From positions 3,952,760 through 4,016,759 of the forward strand of contig NW_006499912.1 in NCBI RefSeq assembly GCF_000471905.2: 64,000 nt of DNA. Direction: 5' to 3'. Shown here piece by piece: positions 13,201 through 25,200 of the stretch. Positions within the stretch are counted from its first letter, which is position 1; each line of letters begins with the position of its first letter. The position numbers and the translations under genes were made by a program. The stretch comes from Amborella trichopoda. Taxonomy: Eukaryota; Streptophyta; Magnoliopsida; Amborellales; Amborellaceae. Under the pieces are notes generated by a model that worked only from the letters and a program-made list of their open reading frames with translations, was not told the origin of the DNA and made no database searches.

Positions 13201-16200
13201 GGATGATGAAGAGGAACTCATTAAAGCATGCCAGCCTGATCTTATTAGATTGTTGTAGAAACAAAGAGTAATTGTTTTTTTAAATGTTGCCTTAAATCTT
13301 AAAAATAGATAAAAGCTATTATGCATGTGAGGTCATTTATTAAGGCTTAAGGTCTGGGGGGTTTTTGGTGTGTTGAAAGTTCTATTTCATGAATCATGAA
13401 CCGATGTTATATGCTAATTCTAGGGCGTTCCCCATGAGTGACGTACTGTACCGGCACCCAGTTGCAGTGAGAAATGAGCAAGAGTTACCCATGGCATTTC
13501 TTGGAAGCAACAAGCCAAAATGCTACTTAGTTGCGGTGATAAGTATACAAGGGATCACATGCCATTGTAGATGAGCACGAGTAAAGAAGCTAGTCAAAGA
13601 GAATAAGATTCGTATAGCCTCATGGAATGTTTGAGATCTAATAGGTAAGAATGTGGATTTAGTTGATACAATGGGATGAAGGAGATTTAGTGTAGCTTGC
13701 TTACACGAAACTAAATGGATTGCGGCAAAAGCTAAGGAAATTGATGGATATAAACTTTGGTATATATGAAAGGATAACAATAGAAATGGCTTAGGCATAA
13801 TAATAGATGAATATTTTAAGGATAACGTAGTATATGTTAAGAGAGTAGGTGATAGGTGCCTATTAATTAAACTTGTGTTAAGGGAAGAGATAATTAATAT
13901 AATTAGTGCTTATGCTCGACATGTAGGACTAGAGGATAGAATTAAATGACAATTTTGGGATGACATGGCTGGATTAATCCAATGAATACCAAATGGAGGG
14001 AGGACTTTTTTAGGAGAGGACTTAAATGGTCATGTAGAAAAAGATAGTAGAGGATATGGAGGATATGGATTTTGGGAAATAAATGAGATGGGTGATGCCA
14101 TTCTTGCTTTTTCTATGGATTTATAACCTAGCAATAGCAAACACCAACTTTAAAAAGCGAGATGAACATTTAATAACTTACAAACATATAAAAGCGATAT
14201 AGACTCCTTTCTAGTTAAGAAGACAGATCTACCATCGTGTAAAGACTGTAAGGTTATCTTAGGAGAGTGTTTGGCTACACATCATAGGGTAGCAGTTATG
14301 GATGTTTGCATAAAGAGATTGAAGAAGTGGAGTGAAATTAATAGGTGTCCAAGAACTAAGTGGTGGAATTTAAAAAAAGAGAAAATCAATTTATTTAAGA
14401 ATAATTAATAAAAGAAGGTATATGGATTTATAAAAATAAAGTTAATGAGATGGCTGATTACATTAAGAAAGTGTCAGTTGGAGTTTTAAGAGAATGTAGA
14501 GGGGGAAAACATTCATATAAGGAAACTTAGTGGTGGAGTGATGGGGTTTAAAAGGCTATTAACAAAAAGTGATCATGTTACAAAGCTTGGCAATGGAATA
14601 AAAATGATCAGAACTTAGAGGAATATAAAAATGTCAAGAAGAACGGCAAGAAAATAGTAACTAAAGTGAATCTTAAGGCATATGATGATCTATACAAAAA
14701 GATGTCTTCAAACTAGCAAAAATGAGAAAGAGGAAGTGTGGGGTCTAGATCATGTTAAATGCATTAAGAGTGGGGATCAGAGGGTCTTTGTGAAAGTTGA
14801 CAAGGTCAATGAAAGGTGGAGACTTTATTTTGAAAAATTGCTAAATGACGACCATTATGTAAGTACAACGTTAGAAGGAACCATTGACATAAATGGTCGA
14901 AGGTCATAGATACATTTGTAGGATTGTGATATCTGTAGTGAAGGTAGCTTTGAGAAAGATGAAGATAGGAAAGATTTTAGGACTTGATGGTATCCCTATA
15001 GAGGTTTGGAAATGCTTGGGTGAGATTGACATATCCTTATTGACAAAGCTATTCAACAAGATCTTGAAAACATAAAAAATGCCAGATAGATGGAGAAAAA
15101 GTTGGTACCTATTTACAAGAACAAATGAGACATATAGAATTGCACGAACTATTGATGGATCAAACTTATGAGCTACACTATTAAGCTATTGGAGAGAGTG
15201 ACTGGGCAACAACTATGACATTAAACGAGTGCATTAGAAAATCAGCTTGGTTTTATATCAGAGAGGTCAACAATTGAGGTTATTTTTCTACTTAGAAAAT
15301 TGATTGAGAAGTTTAGGGAGAATAGAAAAGACCTTCTTATGGTCTTTATTGATGTAAAAAAAACATGCGATAGGGAAGCTAGAGAGTTAATTTGGTGTGT
15401 TGGGAAAGAAAGGAGTCTCTAGAGGATATATTGACATGGTGAGAGAAGTGTATGAGGGAGCGCTAACTAGTGTGAAGAGAACTAGTAGAGAGAAGTGAAT
15501 TTTCAATAATAGTGGCTTCATTAGGGGTCAGCATAGAGCCCATATCTCTTCGTTTGGTTATAGATGAGTTAACTCAACGTCTACAGGATGAGGTACCCTG
15601 GTGTATGTTCTTTGTGGATGACAAAGCTTTGATTAATGAGACTAGAGATAACATCAATACAAAGTTATAACTTTGGAGGGATGCCTTAGAATTAAAAGGT
15701 ATTAAAATTAGCTGGACTAGACAGAATATACGGAATGCAAGTTTAGTACTAATAGGAGTATAAACGAGGAATTAGTTAAAATTTACTGCCAAGAAATACC
15801 TAAAGGAAATTATTTTCAGTATCTTTGGATGATAATTCATGAGAATGGAGAGATTGAGGAAGATGACGTGCATAGAAATAGAGCTGGGTGGAGGAAGTGG
15901 CGATGTGCTTCCGAGGTCTTATGTGATCGTCACATATTACTGACATTGAAGGGGATGTTCTATAAGACGACAGTAAGTCCAGCCATGCTTTACGAGACGG
16001 AATGTTGGGTGGTCAAGAAACAATGTATCCATAGAATGAGTACAACTAAGATAAGGATGTTGTGATGGATAAGTGGCATGACAAGAAAGGATAGACTATG
16101 GAATGAATGCATTCAAGGGAACTTAAGGATGACTCCAATAGGCAATAAGATGAGGGAAAGTAAACTTAGGTGGTCTATCCATGTACAATGACGACTTAGA

Positions 16201-19200
16201 ACAACACTAGCTAGGAGGGGTGATTTGGTTCAAGTGGAAGGCTCTATATAGGCAGGGGAAAGGCCCAAAAGGGTGTGGATGAAAGTAGTGCGAAGAGGTA
16301 TGATGACCTATGGTCTGAGGGTATGGCCATTGATAGAGCAGAATGGTGGAATGTGATTCGTGTAGGTTGCCCCAAATAGTTGAGATAAGGCTCTATTGAT
16401 GATGATGAAAGTTCTAGTGCTCATTGGTCTTATATCATCTAGGTTAAGGGACCTAGGTGAAATGATACTTCCATTGATGCTAGGATGTAGGATAAAAGTG
16501 GCACCAGAAGAAGTGTGCTTGATTGACGGGCTTAGGAAATTCATGAACCATAACGAACTCGTTAAGTTTAGGGCGAGATTTATCAACCTTCATAGCATTT
16601 GAGAACCATGAGTATGAATCTGATTATTGGAAACTGATTAAGGTTGTTGTCGTTTGGGTTGTTAGAAAATTAGGCTTTCTTTTGAAGAATACAGATACAT
16701 TAGGTAAGCCATTTGAATGATTGTGAGATGCTCATATTGGAACATGATATGTCAAAATCCTGCACAGTGTAGGTGCTACGTGCTATCACATCTTGGAGAT
16801 GCCTATGTGATGGTGCTTTTAACCCCTTCTTGTGCTATTTAAGTGCATTTGGTAAATCTAGGGTCTTTCTTTTCAATATGTTATGCCATTTCCAAAATGC
16901 CATCCTTAATTTTGGGGTTGTATATGGATGTAAACTTTCAACTTTAATAGGGTTATAAAGGTCTGAGGATGTTTCCTTGAAGGCAGATGTTCATTGTACT
17001 AGTTCATGTGAACGGAAGAGTAATTTTTGGGTTTCTTTCCCAAGCTTGCTCAGAGTTTGTTCGTTTAGAGTGGAGATTTTAACGCTTGTCTAGAATTGAG
17101 GACGCTTGTATCCTTCTGATGCTTACACAGAATTGAAAAAAACCTTTTTCAATCTTCTTGAACTGTGTGAGAAGAAAGATTATGGGCCAGAGGCTAATAG
17201 ATAGGCTTTTACCCAAGGGAGCGAATCTCCACAATTGTCCTACATAAGCGTAGAATCTATTGAATATGCTTTTAGTGAGGCTAAAAGTGGGTGTGAATCT
17301 TAGTGACATCACATTTAACAATATATTAATACCATTATTATGTTAGCATAGTAGCTTCCACTCTTCTTCATGACCTCTCTGTCCTCATATTGACCTACCC
17401 TTTTACAACCATCTGTGCTTTAATTCCCCAGCTTCTAGTTTTGTATTCTCATAACTTCCTATCTTGATGTAGGGAGAAAAATAAATCAGAAAAAATAAAA
17501 GATAAAATAAGAGGCTTCAGAGATTATACCCTTTCTCTTGGTCTGCAAGGGAGTCCACCCTAAGATCTTTTCACAAGGTCAAACTATTTCTTTATTCTCC
17601 AATCACCCTCTCTATAAAGAAGGGACATTTTCCCTTTAAAATACACTTAGAAGAAAAAAAACCCATAAAAATATACCTCTATCTCTCGCTTTTCTCTTAA
17701 AAACAAGTCTAAGTCTAACATATCCTAACCAACCCAACCATGCTAATCCTTGTCCATATCCATCTTTTTCCAAAAACAAAAACACAAAACTTTCAATTCT
17801 ACCCCTTAAGACTTTACAACAAAAAAAAGACAAGAATTACCCTAAAAAAAACTAAAAATCCAAATAATATAATTTCTAAGTCCTAGATATTATAAAAATA
17901 AAAAAATTAAAAAAATCACTCTCTTATTTGCATCATTCTCTTGGGGTTTGGAGAAGCTCGACCTCGAGCTTACATCCTTTAGAGGCCAATCGAATAATTG
18001 GTGGTATAGTCCATTCATTCATCTTGGTTCTTTTTCTTTTTTCGTGAACTTATAAATCTAGTACTTGATATGCAGCTTATAAGGAAACTCTAAGATATCA
18101 ATCATAGTCTTGATTTCCTTTTAAGCTCCTCATGTAACTTTAGAAGAGCGATCTTGATATCAAGATTTTGTGAATGTTCCTTAGATTGTGATTCCTGCAT
18201 CACAATTTGTTTGTGGCGTATAAGATCGGCATTTGGAGTCGATTGTGGAGGTAGTTTTGTATCTTAGGTAAAAGTTGGCACTAGATCTATGTGATTGCGA
18301 GGACCATCATCTTGAAGGTGTTCTCTAATTGTCGCAATCGCTGATTCATTTCACGAACGTCACTTCAAATGTCTTTCATGACTTTTGGTTAGAATTTCTA
18401 AAATTTGTCCCATGCGCTCATCCATAGCCGGATTAGTTTTCAGTGGCATTGCGATGTCTGGATCTTCTTTGCTCTGGTACCAACTGATGCTGGGAGAAAA
18501 CAATAATAAAAAAAAATATAATAAAAAAAAAATCACCTTTTTATTTGCATCATATCCTTTACATGGATGGAAATAACATTTCATTGAAAGGCCTATTTTT
18601 CTTGTATGTTTTGTTTCTTTGATTGAGATTGGGGATGGATTATATATTTTAATTTCATTGATGGTAACAATACTCCAAGTTGTTCATTATTCATGCATAG
18701 TAAGTTTTGAACTATGCAATCACTCGGGTGTTTTACTCATCATTGTCAATTTCTCTTGTATATATGTTGAGAACAGATATTATCATACGTTAAGCAGTTG
18801 GAGAATTTCCTATCCGCAGTGTGGGTAATTGCATTTGGTTGAACAAACTTGTCTTTCAGGTTTGGATTGACGGCCTTGTATCTGTTGGCCATTCAATATT
18901 ATACTAGGCTTGGTGGTAAGGTGTCGGTGTGTCTTATAAAGAATGAGGACAACAAAAGCCGGGAGTCTAGTGCTGATAGCTTAGTTTACAAGGTAATATA
19001 GAGATGAAAAATTGGGTTTCTGAAAAATTGCAGTTGGTCTTTTGGTGCTTCTTTACTTGGCAAAGTATGTAATACAATCTTCAATAGACTATGGAGATCT
19101 GAAGGGATCATCAATGTCCAATGGAATGATAAACCGTGATGGAGAGAGAGTGGAACCACCATTGGGTTGTGTCTGATTCTGGTTTGGCTCTCTCTCCATT

Positions 19201-22200
19201 GCCACTCATCATTTCATCGGTTGGTTATGACCACTGCAGACTATGTTTGTCCATTGTCCATCTTCGCAAGGACACTTCTCTCTTGCATAAGTACTACTCA
19301 CACATGACCCATAAAATTTCATATGCAGGTTTTCGGCCTCTACTTTATGCAGTCCTATATTGGTTTGTTCTATCATGCACTTCGTCATCGTAACTTTATG
19401 ACACTTCGCCAATTTTTAATACAGCGACTAATTGTATCGCAGGTAAGCAGTGTGCTTTTTTATGTTCTTACATCAATATATTCATGAAGATTTGGAATAT
19501 TATTGATGTGATCTGTTGTAGGTGTTGGAGAATCTTGTAGAAAACTCCATTCCTTACCTGAAGTACAGTTGTACAAAATTCAGAGCCTCACGGTAAGCTT
19601 TTTGACCTTAGTTTTAGTGCATCCATTACTTTCTTGAATCTGAATTACAACATCAAGCACTGAACATTGTCAATTTCGCCCTACACAACATTGATCGTGG
19701 ATGCCTTTACTGTCATGAAGAAAGAGAAAACATGAAAAAGGATCATCAGAAGGCAAGCCGATGCTGCCAGTAACAAGAGTAGAGAAAGAATACATGAAAC
19801 CCACATATTCTGCAAGTATTGGGGATGAAGTTGAAGATGGTTTATTTGATGGTATATAAGGATTTGAGTTTGCAGTCCATTTGGTTGGTTCATTTGTTTC
19901 TCTTATTCAATGCAGTTCCTTTCTGCAGACTTTCTGGAGTTAGCCTTGCAATTTGGAATGATCATGATGTTTGCATGTGCATTCCCTCTTGCATTTTCTT
20001 TTGCAGCCCTGGTAAGTCTTATCTATTTCTCAGCACTATAAATTCATGGATATCGGCTTGTCCTAGTTAGCTATCGAATTTGGATAGAGTAATTATAATT
20101 ACAAAAATAATTGTAAAGACCATACATTAATATCAATTGGTAGTTGACCCAGTCATTGGCTCTTCTTGTAACATTTCTTCTTCTTCCTTTTTAATATATA
20201 TAGCCCTGAGTTTTTTCTTGACTGGCAGAACAATATTACAGAGATCAGAACAGATGCATTGAAGTTGTTGGCCATGTTACGGAGGCCTGTCCCACGTGCC
20301 GCGTCAACAATTGGGGCATGGTTAAACATATTTCAAGTTAGTACTCTCCTGAACCTTCGGTGATTTAATCTGATTTATGGTTGCTTGCAAGTTAGTGGTC
20401 ATTTGAGCTTGCTCTGTGCTGTGGTTTCTCCCAGCTTCAATAGATTTTGATTAGTTGAAACTTTGGCAAAGACTGTAATGGCTTCATGTTATAGACCATT
20501 TGGTGCTTGTTGAATTCTCTATCTAATTGTTGTTTTGCGGTTTTCAATATTATTATTTTATCATCTATTAGATGTTTTTATCAATGCTATGACCAGACTG
20601 GACCTGCTGCTTCTAACTGGGAACCGTTGAACCGGTGATCCCACTGGTTGGTCAAGTGTCCGAACCGGGTGGGCGTCGAACCGGTCAAAGTTGGTACGAG
20701 CTAGCCAAGTTAGACTGGTTAAACTGGTGTGAACCTGCTGGTTCATACAGGCTTGGACCAAAATATTTTGTTTATTTATATTTTCTACTTCTTAGTACAA
20801 AGTGGAAAATTTATGGGTTGTGTGGGATTGCAAATCCTTCTTTTTCATATCCACGTTTCGGTGGCCTAGGTCATATGGGTGTATTTTTAGAGATCATGTC
20901 CAGGATGTATATATCCTTAAAACCTCTCATATCCCGTATATGCTCATTCTAAAACAAACTTGGAAATGAGCAAATGCAAGCTTTTGTGAAAGCTAGCTTT
21001 TGCAGTAGGGTGTGGAGCTTTTCCCTTTTTTCTTTTCATTGTATATTTTTATTACTTTTATTACAATATTTACTAATATTATGATATCATATTAATACTA
21101 ATTACGTTAAGGTGCTCACACTATGGAGCAATGATAAAATCATATTGTATTACTATATGATTACAATAATTATGATATTTTAATACAATTATAGTATATA
21201 TCATATTGTATTATTATATAATTATTGTAATAATTTTTATTATAAAATTATAGTATTTTTGTATATTAATATTATTAGAGAAAATAACGTATGTATCCGT
21301 TATATTTAGCATTATTATAGAATTACCGTGAAGTTTTTGCTCGTACATGTATACCTGTTTTTCAACTTCATAACATTTTTTTTTAAAAAAAAAGTCAAAA
21401 CTGCCCCTTTGGGTTTTTGAAAAACCGAAATGTTTAAATTTTTTGGTTTTTAAAAAACCGAAAAATAAGCTTTTTCGGTTTTTGACAAACCGAAAAGTTA
21501 CCCAATTCAGCTTTTAAAAAACGGGAAACTATCTTTCATTTTCCAATAATTTATTAGAAAATTTACTGGAAAGAAAGATTTTTGGTTTTGAAAAACTGAA
21601 ATTGTCGTGTTTTCGGTTTTTCAAAAATTAAAAATTGGATATTTTCGGTTTTTTAGAAACTGAAAACTATCTTTCATTTTCCAGTAACTTATTGGAAAGA
21701 CTCAGATTTTCGGTTTTTTCAAAAACCGAAAATGTTATATTTTCGGTTTTTCAAATATAAAAAATTGGATATATTCAGTGTTTTTAAAAAATCGAAAACT
21801 ATATTTCATTTTCTAGTGACTTACTGGAAAATTTATTGGAAAGAGACATATTTTCGATTTTTGAAAATCCTAAATTGTCATTTTTGATTTTTCAAACAAT
21901 CGAAAATTGGATATTTTCTTTTTTTCAAATACTAAAAACTGTCTTTCATTTTCCAGGAACTTACTGGAAACTTTACTAGAAAGAGAGAGATGTTCGATTT
22001 TTTAAAATCCGAAATTGTCGTATTTTCGATTTTTCAAAAATAAAAAATTGGATATTTCGAATTTTCAAAAACCGAAAACTCTCTTTCATTTTCCAGTAAC
22101 TTATTGGAAAATTTACTAGAAAGAGAGATTTTTGGTTTTTGAAAAACCGAAAAATGTCTCTTTTTTGGTTTTTCAAAACCAAAAATTGGAATTGGGTTGG

Positions 22201-25200
22201 TTTTCGGTTGTTAAGGGATGTAACCCAATTTTGGTTGTTGAAAAACCGAATTGGGTTACTTTTCGGTGTTTCAAAAACTGTTAAAGCTTATTTTTTGTTT
22301 TTTAAAAAATCAAAATGGGCAGTTCTGTCTTTCTTTTTAAAAAAATGTTACGCATTTGAAAAAACAAGTATCAGGAAAACTTCGCTGTTATTCCGTAATA
22401 ACGCTAAATATAATAAATATATACCTTATTTTCTTATTTATAATTATTATTGTTTTTTAAAATAGTTTTTATTTGAAAAGTGATCATTTTATATATTTTT
22501 ATTATAATATTATGTTGTTATGTTATTATATTATAGCCGACCCTATTTAAATGAGAAAAAGGCTATGATGATGATGATGATGATGATCTTATTATATTAA
22601 TATTAGGCGACCCCAAATTGTTGGGATAAGGTTCAGATGATGATGATCTTGAGATAGTAATATTGTATTATATTAATTATAAAATATTGTATATTTTAAT
22701 TTATTAATATTATAATAAAATGTTGTATTATTATATAATTATAATATTTATTTGTATTATTATTATCATTGTAATAGTGTTCATTTAAATATTTGACTAA
22801 ATAAATATGTATTAAAAATAACAGGGACTGTGTACAATGAGTCCATTTACCTTCGATACAACGGCACAATTACTTGCAGCCATCTGATATGAAATCTCAT
22901 AGCTTGGGTGTGTCACAAAGTTTGAGAAAATTTCTTTTAAAGTTTGAGCTTCGTCAATAGAATAAATGCAGCCATCCAATTTCATATCCAATGGTCAAGA
23001 TTAATTGTGACTACCTTGTGCAAAAGGTAAATGGTCTCATTGTGTACTTTTCCAAAATGGGTAGAATATATTTGTTGGTCATGTTACTCATAATTAATAT
23101 TATTTAATAATTGCATATTTCATAAATGACTTGTTTGAATAAGCCATATGTTCGAAAACATTCTGGAGAGAGGGGAACGTAAATCAAATTTGACCATAAA
23201 ATCTTATACAAAATAATATCTATACCGGCTAATTTGTTCCTCATATCATTGATAGCTTCTTTCTAATAAATTATTTTAAGTGGAGAAATACTAATATCAT
23301 TGTCATCCAAGATTTATCCTAATTAATTGGTGCCAGTTACATGAATCTTATTCCTCTATTTTTCTCTATCAAGGGCCATATTCTCAGTAAGACCCAATGT
23401 CAACAAGGTGGATGCGGCCGCCTAGGTAGGCGCCCAGACACAAAGGCGGCCTGCATTGGGGGGAGGGGTAGATCCTAGTGGATTGTTCGACCCCCCACAC
23501 CTCCCCCCCTTTTATTGTATATAAAATTGTATTTTCTATTTAATAAGTTTTGTATATAATACATTGTTTAGAAGTCAGAAGTACAGATCAAACATAAGCT
23601 TATGCAACTTTAGACTCTAAATGGAATAGTTAAAACTCAAAAGCAACATTAAAAGATAAAAGCATCTTGAGATGTCCATTAAATCTCGCAAGTCACAGGT
23701 CACAACAAATACTCATAAGTAATAAAAAAAGTCCCGTCCGACATTCAAAGGCCATAAACTACAAGAAGTAGTCTTCTTCACCCGACAAACATGATGAACC
23801 CAATTATAGTGTTGACTTTCACCATCACTAGCAACATGAGGTCGACGTTCGGCATCCAGTGCACTTGAATCTGATGATAATGCCAAGCCAACATCATCAG
23901 AGTCATCCTTCTCCTCCGCATAAATTTTTTTTGATTTCTTCACAAATCTTGTTTTTTTCAAAGTTTTTCTCACTCTAAACATCACTAAAAAATATTTTTG
24001 GGGCCAAGAATGGCCCCTAAAACCCCTTCGAAATGATGAATTTACCCGATGGCTGAGGGGCATATTCTGCCCTCGGTTTTGATTGGTCGAGGCGGCCCCT
24101 AGGAGCCTGCTTTTTATGCCACTTAGGCGGTGCCTAGATGCACCCGCCTAGTCCGTCCACCTAGTCCATGCCTAGGGAGTTTGAAAACATAGCTACCTAG
24201 GCGGCAAGGCGGCCAAATTTACGCTTATTGGTAAAGCCAAAAGTTGCCATATCTTTTCTCACGACTTGTATCCATATCTTTTTGAGCCTTCCTCAATCCT
24301 TTTAGAGCCTTCCACTTGAACCAAATCGCATCTCCTAACCAGTGTTGTATTAGTGCTGTACATAGTCAGCCCACTTACGCCTACTTTCCCTCATCTTATC
24401 GTCTATTGAATCCACACCTAAGTTCCCTAATGGAGAAATACTAATATATAATCATAAATTATGAAATAAACGGCTAAACTGGTTTAATAACAATTGCCAA
24501 AAGCTGTTTTGCATTTAAATGAGCCAAATAGGGGATTGTTATATGTTAGGTTCATGCATAAGCTACCCAAATCACATTGTTTCAAAAATTATATTTTACA
24601 AATACTAGAATTTGATATACCGATGTGCAATAAGTTTTTGCAAATATCAAGTCCCAAATGACCCATTAGAGAATTAGGATGCAGGTGATGGGCAAGGGGC
24701 AGTAAATCAAGAACAAATCTAACATAGCACGGCATCATCTGCAGTTTCCAACCTGCCACTTGCTGAAGGACCTTCAACCAAGTGACCAACATCTTCATGC
24801 CTTTGTATAGTTGAGGGGTTGAAGTCATTAATCCAGCGTGCCATGCTTAACTAAGTTCATCTACCTCTATCCATCAATTTAAAATGGTAACAATGCTCCC
24901 CCATAAGCTGTTTGTAGTTGGGATGGGATTGTACCCCTCTCCCACAGAAGTTATAAATGCAGCCATGGATTGGGAGCAGTTACATTCTTGCAGAATGGAT
25001 TAGTAGCAGTTGTTATATACTCAATCTCTATTCTCGAGCAACCCCAAATTAATTGAGAGCATGGATTTCTTCGAAGTGGTGTCATCCTCCATCCATATCA
25101 TAATATACAGCACGTGAAATACACAAAAATGCAGGCAACCATTAAGGTTGAGAGGGAGAAAAGATATAGGAAATGTTTGGTGATGAAGTGACCACTTACT

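Larger units (their letters stand above)
11639..18859 (+). other. Intron 8 of the anoctamin-like gene (7.2 kb)
   Basis: Donor is ATGAA|GTAAGA and acceptor is TTTCAG|GTTTGG; the lysine codon is split AA/G. The intron carries an RTE LINE (13.4-16.4 kb) and an antisense LTR remnant (17.5-18.6 kb), listed separately. The stretches 11.6-13.4 kb and 16.4-17.4 kb show nothing identifiable. Confidence 0.85.

Noticed and set aside
12792..13206. ORFs in intron 8 before the LINE
   Set aside because: No domain, no splice-compatible link to neighbouring exons, and the anoctamin frame joins exon 8 to exon 9 without them.
23713..24063. 116-codon minus-strand ORF, considered as a transposase fragment
   Set aside because: The acidic and Ser-rich composition does not show hAT or MULE catalytic motifs. 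Kept only as part of the repeat element.
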